DNA of 64,000 bases, taken from positions 744,001 to 808,000 of the forward strand of contig NZ_CP040020.1 in NCBI RefSeq assembly GCF_005280295.1, written 5' to 3'. A program made the position numbers and the translations under genes. The notes under the pieces were generated by a model, which was given only the letters and a program-made list of their open reading frames with translations, did not search any database and was not told where the DNA came from. Shown here piece by piece: positions 21,036-30,459 of the stretch. The DNA is from Brevibacterium sp. CS2 (GTDB taxonomy: Bacteria; Actinomycetota; Actinomycetes; Actinomycetales; Brevibacteriaceae). Every line of letters begins with the position of its first letter. Position 1 is the stretch's first letter.

Positions 21036-22386
21036 AGGAGTGCCCCGCTCGTTCGAGCTCGCTCCACAGCTGCGAGTAGGCGGCAGCGAGCTCGGGCCAG
21101 CCCCAGGCCGGTGGCGGCTCGGCGCACCAGGTGCGCGCTGGTTCGGCGAGCAGCGAGGCGATCACGGAACCGAGATCCGCAGCACCCTGACCCGCGGCGC
21201 TTCCCGGGTCGTCATGCCCGACCTCAACAACCTGCTCGGCAGCTCCCTCACCGGCGAGCACCACACGCTCACGCCAGCGCTCGGCGATCTCGCGCATGTA
21301 GGGGCCGTCGGCGACGACGACCCGCCGGTTGTGGGCGATCCACGTGTTGAGCGAGCCCGAGGCGGACACGTGCCGGTGCGGGCACACGGGCACGGTGATC
21401 GCATCGAGTGCGGCGGCGAGCTCGCTGTCCGGGACGTACCCGGTGACCTCGAAGTCGACGCCGCGCTCCTCGGCGAGCGCGCTCAGCTGCGCGGCGTAGT
21501 CGTCGTGACCGGCGGCGACGGCACCGAGCGCGCGCACGCGGACGCCGGCGGGAACCGCCTCGATAACCCGCTCGTAGCCCTTGCCCGGGTAAACGAAGCC
21601 GAGGAGCCCGACGGTCGGAACCGCCCCGCGGTCCGCCTCGCCCCCCTCCCGCCGGCCTGCCGCGGCCGGCGGCTGCGGGCGCGGATCCTCGATCGGCAGG
21701 GGGATGACGGAGGCGTCGCTGTCGAAGAAGGCGGCCTCGTGCGCGGAGTTCACCACGACCGCATCGGCCTGCTCGGCGAGCGCGGCGTACCCGCGTGCCC
21801 GGCGGGCGTACCGCTCCTCGCCCTCGGCGGGCTGGGGCACGTCGTGGACCGAGACCGTGAGCCGCGGCCGGTCCTCCGCCTCACCGATCCGCCCCTCGGT
21901 CTCGCCGGCCCGGCGGCTCTCCTCACCCGTCCCGCTCACAGCCTGCGCGGCCTCACCTGCCGGGGCGCCGCCGTCGGCCGGATCGTAGAGCAGCCCTGCG
22001 ACAGGGCCCGGCCGCCGCGCCTCGGCGACGAGTCGGGCGACGGCACGCGCCGCGGCCTCGGGGTCGGACCCGAACAGGTGGTCGGTGAAGGTCACGTGGA
22101 TGATGTTCGCCTCGACCGGCGGGGGCGGCGTCAGGTCCTCCCGGTCGCCGAGGTGCACGAGCCGGTGGGTGAAACCGCCGGGCGAGGATGTGCAGGCGTC
22201 GACGAGCGCGAGCCCGTACCGCGTGACCCCGTGGTGGGGCGGGCCGACGACCACGTGACACACCACCGGCCGCGCGGCGGCTGCCACGACACCCGGGGAG
22301 TCGCTCGATGCTCCGACCGAGCCCCGGTCGGGACCCTGGCCCGTGCCCCGGTCCGGACCCCGGCCCGAGCCTTCGGTCGCGTTCAC
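21028..22386 (-). CDS. GT-B type glycosyltransferase
   Basis: Predicted nucleotide-sugar glycosyltransferase of 452 residues. Seen: VVCHVVVGPPHHGVTRYGLAL at the N-terminal Rossmann domain, VNSAHEAAFF, and VGLLGFVYPGKGYERVIEAV, a GT4-like second-domain motif, then GYVPDSELAAALDAITVPVCP. The GTG at 22386 overlaps the WcbI-like stop by 4 nt. The first 40 residues are a disordered tail with GPDRG repeats, so the true start could be later. Acceptor and donor are unknown. Confidence 0.82.
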   Translation of the reverse strand: MNATEGSGRGPDRGTGQGPDRGSVGASSDSPGVVAAAARPVVCHVVVGPPHHGVTRYGLALVDACTSSPGGFTHRLVHLGDREDLTPPPPVEANIIHVTFTDHLFGSDPEAAARAVARLVAEARRPGPVAGLLYDPADGGAPAGEAAQAVSGTGEESRRAGETEGRIGEAEDRPRLTVSVHDVPQPAEGEERYARRARGYAALAEQADAVVVNSAHEAAFFDSDASVIPLPIEDPRPQPPAAAGRREGGEADRGAVPTVGLLGFVYPGKGYERVIEAVPAGVRVRALGAVAAGHDDYAAQLSALAEERGVDFEVTGYVPDSELAAALDAITVPVCPHRHVSASGSLNTWIAHNRRVVVADGPYMREIAERWRERVVLAGEGAAEQVVEVGHDDPGSAAGQGAADLGSVIASLLAEPARTWCAEPPPAWGWPELAAAYSQLWSELERAGHSCE

Positions 22387-23321
22387 AGCCGGAGCCCCAG
22401 GAGCTCGAGCCGGTCGCGGTGGCGGATCAACGCGTTGTCCACGAGGCCGGGCCGGGAGGCGTAGAACTCGAGGTGGGCGCGGGCCACCTCGGCCTCGGTG
22501 AGCGTCGTCGGCGGGGTGCCGGACAGCCGCCACTCACCGGCGGAGGCATCCGGGCGCAGGACCGCGTCGAGCACCCGCGCGTGCTCCGGGTCGACCGGCG
22601 CCTCGACCGCGCCGAGCAGCTCACGGCCCGGATCCCCCACCGGGGAATCGATCCCCAGCCGCTCGCACACCCGGGCGGCGAGCGCGGTGAGGGTGGCGTT
22701 GTCGGGGTGGTTGATCGTGTGCCAGTGCGGGTGGGCGGCGAGCACGTCCGACATCCGGATGGTGTCGTGGTGGTCCTCGCGGCGGCGCAGCTGGTCGAGC
22801 GACTCCTCCTCGGAGTCGCGCAGCGCCTGCTCGGTGAGAGCGTGGTCGACGGGCGCCTCGAGCCCCTGTGCGGCGGCGACGATGGTGCGGAGGTCGTGGT
22901 AGGGCACGAGGGGCGGGTCGAGCGAGGGGTCGACCGGGTCGCGGGCGATGACCTGGTACGGGTGCAGGCCGGCATAGCGCAGGGCGGGCACCCGCACGCT
23001 CACCGCGGAGCGAGCGAGCTGCGCCTCGAGCTGTCGGGTGCCGGCGGGCAGACCGCGGTAGTCGTCGCGGATGGGCTGGACGACGAGCACGTCGAGGCGC
23101 GGCAGGAGTTCCGTGACGTGTCGGATATCGTCCGCGGTCCACTCGAAGGCCGGGGGAACGCGTATGGTGTCAATAGCAAGGGTGCTTGTCAGGAGCACGC
23201 GGATCGACTCCGCCTGGCAGTTGCCCACCACGATGCCGAACGGTCGATCATCGCTCCTGGTCAGAGCGGCGTTGAGGCTGTAGAAGTCGGCGTAGTGGCG
23301 GGTGCGTCCGGAAATGCTCAC
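22383..23321 (-). CDS. WcbI-like polysaccharide biosynthesis protein
   Basis: 312 residues. The N-terminal GIVVGNCQAESIRVLL matches the WcbI family signature, followed by LDVLVVQPIRDDYRGLP and YAGLHPYQVIA. WcbI of Burkholderia is a capsule-locus protein proposed to be an acyltransferase that binds CoA. First gene of the minus-strand block; it diverges from the plus-strand glycosyltransferases across 135 nt. Acyl decoration of a surface glycan is the inferred role. Confidence 0.8.
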   Translation of the reverse strand: MSISGRTRHYADFYSLNAALTRSDDRPFGIVVGNCQAESIRVLLTSTLAIDTIRVPPAFEWTADDIRHVTELLPRLDVLVVQPIRDDYRGLPAGTRQLEAQLARSAVSVRVPALRYAGLHPYQVIARDPVDPSLDPPLVPYHDLRTIVAAAQGLEAPVDHALTEQALRDSEEESLDQLRRREDHHDTIRMSDVLAAHPHWHTINHPDNATLTALAARVCERLGIDSPVGDPGRELLGAVEAPVDPEHARVLDAVLRPDASAGEWRLSGTPPTTLTEAEVARAHLEFYASRPGLVDNALIRHRDRLELLGLRL

Positions 23322-23456
23322 GCCTGCATCCTATCCGCGCCGCTTCGTCGTCCCGAGTTCGCCGGGCGGCCGAGGTGCGACAATCGACCTTGAAACGAGG
23401 GAGTGGGCGCATCATCGAGCGACCTTGAACCACCGATTCACCGGAAGGAGAGGACC

Positions 23457-24677
23457 ATGCGCACGTCACCCGCTGCACCCGCCCTGCAGGCCGGCGCGGC
23501 TCGCGTCACCGTCGCGGCGATCCCCGCCGATCACCCGTACGTCGCCGCGGTCCTCCCCGCCTCCCGCTGGTCCGACATCGCGGCCTTCGCCCCCGAACCT
23601 CCTCCCGGCACCCGCGCCGGGGCCTGGTTCCCGCACCCCGCGCTCGAACCCGGGTGGTTGCGGGCGCATACGGAGGCGGTCGACCTCGTCCACATCCACT
23701 TCGGCTTCGAGCACTGCTCGCCGGAGCGGATCCGCGAGTTCGTCGACGAGTGCGCGGCCACCGCGACCCGGCTCGTCGTCACCGTCCACGACCTCGACAA
23801 TCCGCACCTCACCGAGCAGGCCGACCACCACGCGCGGCTTACCGACCTCATCCGCGCCGCGGAATCGGTCATCACGCTCACTCCTGCTGCCGCCGCCCGC
23901 ATCGCCGCCCGGCTGGGTGTCGCCGCCGAGGTGATCCCCCACCCGTTCATCGTCGACCCGGGCACCGCCCGCCGGGTCGTCGCGGCCGCCGCAGCGCGCC
24001 GGACCGGGAACCGAGTGGGCCTGTTCCTCAAGAGCATGCGCCACAACACCGCCACGGATCCGGGGTTCCACCGCGCGCTGGCCGACGGCCTCCAGGCGGG
24101 CAGGGCCGAGCTCCACGTCCACGTCCACGAGGACGCCGCGCAGCACCCGCTCGTCACCGCGCTCGCGACGACGTGGGGCGAAGGCCTGCACGTCCACCCG
24201 CGCATGGACGACGCCGCGCTCTTCGCCGCGGTCGCGGAGTACGACGCCGTCGTCCTGCCCTACATCCGCGGCTCCCACTCCGGCTGGCTCGAGATGTGCC
24301 GCGACCTCGCCGTCACCGTCGTCGCCCCCGACTGCGGCTACTACGCCGACCAGGCCGACCGGCCGGGCGGGGTCGTGTCCTATGCCACCGGGGCGGGCGC
24401 CTCGGCGGCGGCGGCGGCCCTCACCGCGCTCGCCGGCGGCCCGCTGCCCTACGGCGGGGACCGCGAGCGCGAGTACGCGGAGATCGTCCGCGCGCACCAC
24501 CGGATCTACACCGGTAGGCCCGCCGCCGAGGTGCCCGCCGGCGCAGCACCCTCCGAACCTGCCGACAGCGCAGCGACCCCAGTGCCCGGGCCGGCCGCCG
24601 GACCGGGGTCCCCGGCGCCCGGCACTGCAGCGGCCGCGGCATCGCGCGTGCCCGCTCCCCGGGCGGCGACGCCGTGA
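23457..24677 (+). CDS. Glycosyltransferase, GT-B fold
   Basis: 406 residues beginning at the ATG at 23457 behind GGAAGGAGAGGACC. Seen: VDLVHIHFGFEHCSPE, VVTVHDLDNPHL, SVITLTPAAAARIAARLGV, and AAVAEYDAVVLPYIRGSHSGWLEM, which match the donor-domain layout of GT4-like enzymes. The last 45 residues are an Ala/Pro-rich tail. The stop overlaps the next start by 4 nt. It opens the plus-strand half of the locus. Confidence 0.82.
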   Translation: MRTSPAAPALQAGAARVTVAAIPADHPYVAAVLPASRWSDIAAFAPEPPPGTRAGAWFPHPALEPGWLRAHTEAVDLVHIHFGFEHCSPERIREFVDECAATATRLVVTVHDLDNPHLTEQADHHARLTDLIRAAESVITLTPAAAARIAARLGVAAEVIPHPFIVDPGTARRVVAAAAARRTGNRVGLFLKSMRHNTATDPGFHRALADGLQAGRAELHVHVHEDAAQHPLVTALATTWGEGLHVHPRMDDAALFAAVAEYDAVVLPYIRGSHSGWLEMCRDLAVTVVAPDCGYYADQADRPGGVVSYATGAGASAAAAALTALAGGPLPYGGDREREYAEIVRAHHRIYTGRPAAEVPAGAAPSEPADSAATPVPGPAAGPGSPAPGTAAAAASRVPAPRAATP

Positions 24678-25834
24678 GGGTCGCGGTCGTGGGGCCGTCG
24701 CGCCTGCCGATCGCCCCGCCGTTCGGGGGCGGTCTCGAGGTGTTCGTCGACCGGCTCGTCGTAGGCCTGGCGGCCGCCGGGGTGGAGGTCGATCTGTTCG
24801 CCGCACGCGGCTCGAACGGGCACAGCACCGCCCTCGAGTTCCCCGGCGTCGATTGGACCGGGTACGAGCAGCACGCGCGCGACGACGAGTACCCGCCGGG
24901 CGCCCGGGAGTCCGAGGCGCATGCGTTCGCCCAGCTGAGAGACCACCTGGAGACCGCGGACTACGACGTCATCCACAACAACAGCACGCACCCGGCGCTG
25001 CTCTTCGCCGACCCCGGCCGGCGCGCGCCGATGCTCACCACCCTCCACGTGCCCCCGCAGCGGTCCATCCAGTCCGCGATCGACCGGGTGGGCCCGGATG
25101 CCGGGGCGTTCAGCGCGGTGAGCGCGTTCACCGCCGGCCAGTGGCGGCTTCCCGCCCCGGCCCCGGTGATCCACAACGGCGTCGACACCGGCCGGTGGCC
25201 GCTCGGCCCCGGTGGGCGCGGCGCGGTCTGGTTCGGGCGGCTGACCCGGGAGAAGGGCCCGCACCATGCGATCGACACGTGCCGGCGCCTGGGCCTGCCG
25301 CTCACCCTCATCGGCCGCGCCGCCCAGCCGTCCTATGTCGAGGAGGAGATCCGGCCGCGCCTCGGCGACGACATCCGCTGGCTCGGCACCCTGTCGCCCG
25401 ACGAGCTCGCACACGAGGTCGGGCAGGCGGACGTCGCGCTCGTCACCCCGGAATGGGACGAGCCGTTCGGCCTGGTGACGATCGAGGCGCTGGCGTGCGG
25501 GACGCCGGTGGCGGCGTTCGGCCGCGGCGGGGTGCCCGAAGTGCTCGCCGACACCCCCGACCACATCTCGCGCCCGTCCGACCCGGACGACCTCGCCCGC
25601 GCGGTGCGCGCAGCCCTGCGACAGCCCCGCGCGGAGGCCCGGCAGATCGCCGTCGAGCGCTTCGACCTGCGGATCATGATCGACCGCTACCTCGAGGTGT
25701 TCGGCCGGCTGGCCGACGGCGGGCCGGCACTTCCCGGACCGCGCCCGGCCGTCGAGTACCCGCGGCTCGCGCACCGCTCCCGCATCGATCGCATCACCGC
25801 TCAGCAGCGCTCCGCGCGGAAGTCCGTCCGGTGA
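24674..25834 (+). CDS. Glycosyltransferase family 4
   Basis: 386 residues. Seen: PPFGGGLEVFVDRLV at the acceptor domain, YDVIHNNSTHPALL, HNGVDTGRWPL, VWFGRLTREKGPHHAID, and EWDEPFGLVTIEALACGTPV with the EX7E donor-binding motif. A retaining transferase using a nucleotide sugar is expected. GTG start in a 4-nt overlap with the gene before, and a 4-nt overlap with the gene after. Confidence 0.92.
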   Translation: MRVAVVGPSRLPIAPPFGGGLEVFVDRLVVGLAAAGVEVDLFAARGSNGHSTALEFPGVDWTGYEQHARDDEYPPGARESEAHAFAQLRDHLETADYDVIHNNSTHPALLFADPGRRAPMLTTLHVPPQRSIQSAIDRVGPDAGAFSAVSAFTAGQWRLPAPAPVIHNGVDTGRWPLGPGGRGAVWFGRLTREKGPHHAIDTCRRLGLPLTLIGRAAQPSYVEEEIRPRLGDDIRWLGTLSPDELAHEVGQADVALVTPEWDEPFGLVTIEALACGTPVAAFGRGGVPEVLADTPDHISRPSDPDDLARAVRAALRQPRAEARQIAVERFDLRIMIDRYLEVFGRLADGGPALPGPRPAVEYPRLAHRSRIDRITAQQRSARKSVR

Positions 25835-26790
25835 TCGGCTTCTACGCCCACCACCACGGCACCGGGCACCTGACACGGTGCCGGGAGATCGCCGCGGCGG
25901 TCGACGACGACACCACGATCCTGTCCTCGGCGCCGGGTGCGGATCTCGTGCTGCCGATGGATGCCCCGGCCCCCGGGGTCACCGGTGCCGCGCTCGACGC
26001 GCACGGGGCCTTCCACTGGACGCCCGCGCACCATGCCGGGCTCGCCGAGCGGATGGCGCAGATCGCCGCCTGGGTGGCCGAGCACCGGCCTCGTGCCTTC
26101 CACGTCGATGTGTCCGTCGAGGTCGCGGTGCTCGTGCGCGCCATGGGTGTGCCGGTGACCGTGCAGGCGATGCCCGGTGTGCGTGACGACGCCCCGCACG
26201 CTGTGGGGTACCGGGCAGCCGATGCGATCATCGCCGCCTGGCCCGACCGGGTGGAGCTGCCCGAGCACCTGGAGCCGGTGACCGAGCGCGTGCACGCCGT
26301 GGGCGGCATCAGTCGGTTCGCCGGCCGGGTGCCCGCTCCCGCCGGGGATAGAGAGCGCACCGGCGTCGTCATCGTCCACGGCGGCGGCGGGACGGACCAG
26401 CCGGCCGCGTACTGGGATGCCGTGGCGGAATCGCTCCCGGTGCCGGTCACGGTGATCGGGCCGGGTGCGTGGGTCGACGACCCCTTCGCTCTGCTGTCCG
26501 CCGCCGAGGTGGTCGTCACCGCCGCCGGTCAGAACTCGATCGCGGACCTCGCCGTGCTGGGCGCGCGCGCCGTGGTCGTTCCCCAGGACCGGCCGTTCGG
26601 GGAGCAGGAGGCCACCGCCCGGGTGGTGTGCGAAGCCGGCCTGGCGGTGGTGCCGGAGTCGGTGCCCGCCGTCGAGGAGTGGGCCGGACTCATCGAGCGC
26701 GCGCGGGAGCTGGAGCCGCGCTGGGAGCAGTGGGGCAGTACGGGTGCGGCGCAGCGCGCGGCCCGGATCATCGAGGAGGTCGGACGGTGA
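25831..26790 (+). CDS. GT28/MurG-like glycosyltransferase
   Basis: 319 residues from the GTG at 25831. Seen: IGFYAHHHGTGHLTRCREIA, which is the MurG-type glycine-rich acceptor loop, VVIVHGGGGTDQPAAYWD, and VVVTAAGQNSIADLAVLGARAVVVPQ, the donor-site helix seen in GT28 C-terminal domains. No membrane segment. Coupled by 4-nt overlaps on both sides. The donor sugar is not predictable. Confidence 0.82.
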   Translation: MIGFYAHHHGTGHLTRCREIAAAVDDDTTILSSAPGADLVLPMDAPAPGVTGAALDAHGAFHWTPAHHAGLAERMAQIAAWVAEHRPRAFHVDVSVEVAVLVRAMGVPVTVQAMPGVRDDAPHAVGYRAADAIIAAWPDRVELPEHLEPVTERVHAVGGISRFAGRVPAPAGDRERTGVVIVHGGGGTDQPAAYWDAVAESLPVPVTVIGPGAWVDDPFALLSAAEVVVTAAGQNSIADLAVLGARAVVVPQDRPFGEQEATARVVCEAGLAVVPESVPAVEEWAGLIERARELEPRWEQWGSTGAAQRAARIIEEVGR

Positions 26791-27620
26791 ACGCGATCCA
26801 TGTGGTGACCCTGGCCTCGGCCGGGCGGCGGGAGCACGTGCTGCACCAGCTCGAGGCGGTGCACCGGTGGATGCCGGACGCGGCGCACCACACGGTGCTC
26901 ATCGGCGCGGAGCCGTTCGCCGTGCCGGGCTCCCAGGTCATCGATCGGACCGGGCCGGGTCCGGTGAACCTGGCGCGCGCCCGGAACGTCGCCGGAGATG
27001 CGGCCGTGGCCGCCGGGGCGGAGCTCGTCGTGTTCCTCGATGCGGACTGCATGCCCGGGGAGGACCTCTGTTCGGGGTACGCACGCGCGGCGGAGCAGCT
27101 GCCGGAGGCGGTGCTTGCCGGCCCGGTGACGTACCTCGCGGCCGATGACCGGCCCTATGATCTCGACCGGCTGGCGGAGTGGACACGCCCGCACGGGGCG
27201 CGGCCCAACCCGCCGGAGGACGAGCTGCAGCGGGCAACGGAGGAGGAGTACGAGCTGTTCTGGTCGCTGTCCTTCGCCGTCACCGCAGGGACGTGGCGGG
27301 CGCTGCGGCAGCGGTTCGGCGGGTTCTGCGAGGACTACGTGGGCTACGGCGGCGAGGACACCGACTTCGGCATGAATCTGCGGGCCTGCGGGGTGCCACT
27401 CGTGTGGGTCGGCGGGGCGCACGCCTACCACCAGTGGCACCCGGTCTCGACGCCGCCGGTGGAGCACCTCGACGCGATCCTCACCAACGCCCATACCTTC
27501 TATCGCCGGTGGGGCTTCTGGCCCATGGACGGCTGGCTGCGCACCTTCGAGGACATGGGCCTGGCGCACTTCGACGGGGTGGAGTGGGTTCGAGACACAA
27601 CACCCCATGTCCGTGGCTGA
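26787..27620 (+). CDS. Glycosyltransferase family 2 (galactosyltransferase-like)
   Basis: 277 residues from the GTG at 26787. Seen: VNLARARNVAGDAAV, VVFLDADCMPGEDL with the metal-binding Asp motif, and GGFCEDYVGYGGEDTDFGMNL, the ED motif used as catalytic base in GT2 chain enzymes. Last gene of the plus-strand block. Base composition changes right after its stop, where the restriction island begins, so its final residues (DTTPHVRG) may have been altered by that insertion. Confidence 0.88.
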   Translation: MNAIHVVTLASAGRREHVLHQLEAVHRWMPDAAHHTVLIGAEPFAVPGSQVIDRTGPGPVNLARARNVAGDAAVAAGAELVVFLDADCMPGEDLCSGYARAAEQLPEAVLAGPVTYLAADDRPYDLDRLAEWTRPHGARPNPPEDELQRATEEEYELFWSLSFAVTAGTWRALRQRFGGFCEDYVGYGGEDTDFGMNLRACGVPLVWVGGAHAYHQWHPVSTPPVEHLDAILTNAHTFYRRWGFWPMDGWLRTFEDMGLAHFDGVEWVRDTTPHVRG

Positions 27621-27678
27621 TGTCAGGCTGACGCCAAATACAACATAGACTTCAACCGCAGGACGAGAAAGGAACTCC

Positions 27679-28659
27679 ATGACTACGCAACCCGCGGTAC
27701 TTGAGATCTGCGCCGGAGCCGGAGGACAGGCATACGGGTTAGAGCTGGCTGGATTCCACCATGAGCTAGCGATAGAGATCGATCACGACGCAGCTGAGAC
27801 GCTTCGATTGAATAGGCCCGCCTGGAACGTTCATGAAGGCGATGTCCGAGATATCGATGGACGCGACTATAAAGGAATTGACCTCCTAGCAGGCGGGGTT
27901 CCGTGCCCACCATTTAGCGCTGCAGGAAAGCAGCTTGGGGCCGACGACGAAAGAGACCTGTTTCCCGAGGCGTTGCGGCTGGTCAAGCAGGCGAGGCCCA
28001 GCGCGGTAATGCTGGAGAATGTGAAAGGCCTAGCCTCAGCACGATTTCGCACGTATCGCGATTCAATACTCTCCGAACTTGACCGGCTGGGGTACAACGC
28101 GGAATGGCAGCTGCTGTTTAGCTCAGAATACGGCGTTCCGCAGCTTCGGCCAAGATTTATTCTTGTAGCCACCCGCAAAGCGCTATTCAAGCATTTTGCC
28201 TGGCCAGGGCCAGTCGGTACACCGCCGACCGTCGGTGAAACACTCTTGCCTGCGATGGCGGAAAACGGGTGGCCGGGCGCTAAAGCCTGGGCGCGGGCCG
28301 CCAACAATATCGCTCCAACGATTGTGGGTGGCTCCAAAAAACACGGTGGCGCCGATCTAGGACCGACGCGCGCCAAGGCCGCCTGGCTACAGTTGGGTGT
28401 CGACGGCCGCGGAATAGCTAACGAGCCCCCTTCCAGCGAACACCCGGTGGACCACGTCCCAAGACTCACGAACTCCATGGTCGCTTCGATACAGGGCTTC
28501 GACCAGGCTTGGCAATTTAGCGGAAGAAAGACTTCAGTTTATCGGCAAATCGGAAACGCGTTCCCGCCACCAGTCGCACAAAAAATCGGCGAGTCCATCA
28601 AATCCACCCTCGGCGTAGCCCACAAACGGAATCGATCGAATTTAAGATCCATCGCTTGA
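27679..28659 (+). CDS. DNA (cytosine-5-)-methyltransferase of a type II restriction system
   Basis: 326 residues. Conserved motifs appear in order: ICAGAGGQAYGLELAG (I, SAM binding), GGVPCPPFSAAGKQ (IV, catalytic Cys about residue 76), VMLENVKGL (VI), PQLRPRFILVATR (VIII) and RQIGNAFPPPVA (X). RBS GAAAGGAAC precedes the ATG. Its tail overlaps that of the opposing endonuclease gene by 18 nt. It should protect the endonuclease's target, by analogy with NaeI GCCGGC. Codon use is clearly more AT-rich than in the flanking genes, a sign of transfer. Confidence 0.94.
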   Translation: MTTQPAVLEICAGAGGQAYGLELAGFHHELAIEIDHDAAETLRLNRPAWNVHEGDVRDIDGRDYKGIDLLAGGVPCPPFSAAGKQLGADDERDLFPEALRLVKQARPSAVMLENVKGLASARFRTYRDSILSELDRLGYNAEWQLLFSSEYGVPQLRPRFILVATRKALFKHFAWPGPVGTPPTVGETLLPAMAENGWPGAKAWARAANNIAPTIVGGSKKHGGADLGPTRAKAAWLQLGVDGRGIANEPPSSEHPVDHVPRLTNSMVASIQGFDQAWQFSGRKTSVYRQIGNAFPPPVAQKIGESIKSTLGVAHKRNRSNLRSIA

Positions 28660-29595
28660 GCCTTCACTCGAATTTACCTTCTCCTTTAAATGTGGAGCTG
28701 GCTCCGTAACCGACTCTCCAGGTTTAGCCCGCCGCCAACGACGACCGCCGATCAAAACTCCAGTCGAGTCATCAGTAGGTACGACGCGAACAGAAATGTA
28801 CTCGTCTGCGAGCAGTAGTGGGAGTCCAAAACCAGACGCGATATCTCGATGGTACTTTCCGGAGAGAATGAGATATCCTTCACTTCGGAGCGCTCCGCGC
28901 GAACCGCCATTAGACCGAACCCGCTTCTGCGCGTCCAACTGCTTACTCACCGTTGCGACAGCGTTTCTATGAACAATATATCCTTCTGCTTCACGAAATA
29001 GTCGATGAGTTCTTTGGGTCCCATATATACTATCGAATATATGCTCAACAGCAGATTCGCTAAGGGTCAGTAGGACATTAGGGCGAAGTTCAGTGTTACG
29101 CCAGAGCCATCTAATCGACTGGCGACCCAGCCGATTCAACTGAGTCTTTTGATCTCGATTTACCTTGATCCGGCGAACATCCTCTGTCACTCGTATCAAT
29201 CCCAGCGACCAACACGATTCTCGGTCGTTCCCCGTTGCAACAAGAGCGAGCTCATCGAACACCTCTGGCGGCAACATCCATCCGCCGTCAATTTGACTCC
29301 ATTTCGCGTCGACTTCATGCCCGGCGATTCGAAAGTCTGTTTTGTCTCCTCCGCTGAATTGAAATTCACGCTGAGCGTTAATCTCAAACATCGTCCCAAA
29401 ATGGGTCTTTTCGGTTTTCATCAGTTGACTCCACTGATATCGACCGGTCTCTTGGCCGTTATAGATCATGTCGTAGGTTCGCCTCACAACTCCGGCCCAT
29501 CGCATGCCGTCGGGGTCCTGTCGCAGAAGCTCAGCAGCAACCTCCTCCATTGCGCTATCAGAAGTATCATGTTGGAAATTGATCGAGTCATTCAT
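28642..29595 (-). CDS. NaeI-family type IIE restriction endonuclease
   Basis: 317 residues, the same length I recall for NaeI. Closely similar blocks: DPDGMRWAGVVRRTYD, IYNGQETGRYQWSQLMKTEK, THFGTMFEINAQREFQF, and WMLPPEVFDEL. The PD-(D/E)xK site is present as Glu71, Asp87, Asp96 and Lys98 (TDFRIAGHEVDAK). The second half matches the CAP-like effector domain that binds a second copy of the site. At the position of NaeI Leu43, known for turning it into a topoisomerase when changed to Lys, this protein has Ile44. Recognition of GCCGGC is inferred from family. Arranged tail to tail with its methyltransferase. Confidence 0.9.
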   Translation of the reverse strand: MNDSINFQHDTSDSAMEEVAAELLRQDPDGMRWAGVVRRTYDMIYNGQETGRYQWSQLMKTEKTHFGTMFEINAQREFQFSGGDKTDFRIAGHEVDAKWSQIDGGWMLPPEVFDELALVATGNDRESCWSLGLIRVTEDVRRIKVNRDQKTQLNRLGRQSIRWLWRNTELRPNVLLTLSESAVEHIFDSIYGTQRTHRLFREAEGYIVHRNAVATVSKQLDAQKRVRSNGGSRGALRSEGYLILSGKYHRDIASGFGLPLLLADEYISVRVVPTDDSTGVLIGGRRWRRAKPGESVTEPAPHLKEKVNSSEGSSDGS

Positions 29596-29755
29596 ACCCT
29601 AATTCTACCCCTCTCCGCAGCTCCCGCAGCTCGAAGGGCGTCCAACTCACTTTATAAGGATTGGCAACTTGCGACCCGACACCGCACGGGTCCGGGCATC
29701 AGGCGCAATCATAATCACAGTGATGTATTGGGCATCTTAAGGTTCAAAATTTGAG

Positions 29756-30096
29756 GGCGCCTCTAGGACTTCTAGCCCAGGAAGACGCCGAAATGTTCGA
29801 GCGATTCGATCCTACGATACGGCGTTCGAGTTGAGAGTTCGTCGGAATTTGCACCGACTAGGTTATTTTTACCGGGTAGATATAGCTCCGGAACCAAACC
29901 TTCGCCGACAAGCTGACATTGTTTTTGCTAAAACGCATTGCCGTATTCCTCGATGGATGCTTTTGGCATGGTTGCCCCGGTCACGGCCGCACCCAGTTCA
30001 AGAACAATCCCAACTACAGGCCTGCGAAGATTGAGACGATAGACTTCGTGACGCTGATACAAGCGTTCGGCTAAAGCGTGCCGGGTGGCTAGCCCT
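29756..30096 (+). pseudogene. vsr: Decayed vsr (very short patch repair endonuclease) gene
   Basis: Two frames together spell a Vsr protein. First frame, from about 29780: RRRNVRAIRSYDT, FELRVRRNLHRLGYFYRVD and LRRQADIVFAK. A shift near 29930-29945 then leads into IAVFLDGCFWHGCPGHG, with the zinc ligands of the family, and NPNYRPAKIE. The frame ends early at TAA (about 30073) where a Trp is normally found (G-W-x-V). No good start codon remains. Vsr nicks T:G mismatches made by deamination of 5-methylcytosine, so it is the expected companion of the methyltransferase. It looks genuinely decayed, not merely mis-sequenced. Confidence 0.82.
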
Positions 30097-30459
30097 CCGG
30101 TTTTGGTAACATGAAGAGAATTCGTGGATCGTAAATTCCATTTGAAGTGCCGTGGGCGCGAGGCAGCTGAACTAGATAGCTCGACTAAGGGTGCGTGATA
30201 GTCGTTCTCGACTATATCGCGCATCTGAGTTGGACAGTGCATACCTTTTTGCACATATTTGAGAAGGGCTGCGGCCACCGCCGCCCTAGGTCTGCTTCGA
30301 GCAGTTCTCTGCGTAGGCCTACAGCGACAGATCGGCGCTGATTCGATATGCAGGGCTTCTGTTCGGACTATCCATTTCGAGCACCGCGCTATAAGAAATA
30401 GAAACAAATCATTTTTTTCTGGGTTTCCGGTGTATTTGGATCGCGTGTATGCACGATCA
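30097..30459. other. AT-richer remainder of the island, no gene seen
   Basis: Between the vsr remnant and the 2-oxoacid dehydrogenase gene I find no open frame with family features on either strand. A 181-codon minus-strand frame (29928-30473) has no recognisable motif and runs antisense to the vsr remnant. The base composition still resembles the island, so this may be older decayed insert DNA. Confidence 0.5.

Noticed and set aside
27586-27605. GGGTTCGAGAC resembling a tRNA T-arm at the island boundary, a possible attachment site
   Set aside because: The stem does not pair and no other tRNA parts are present; no matching direct repeat was found near 30.5 kb.
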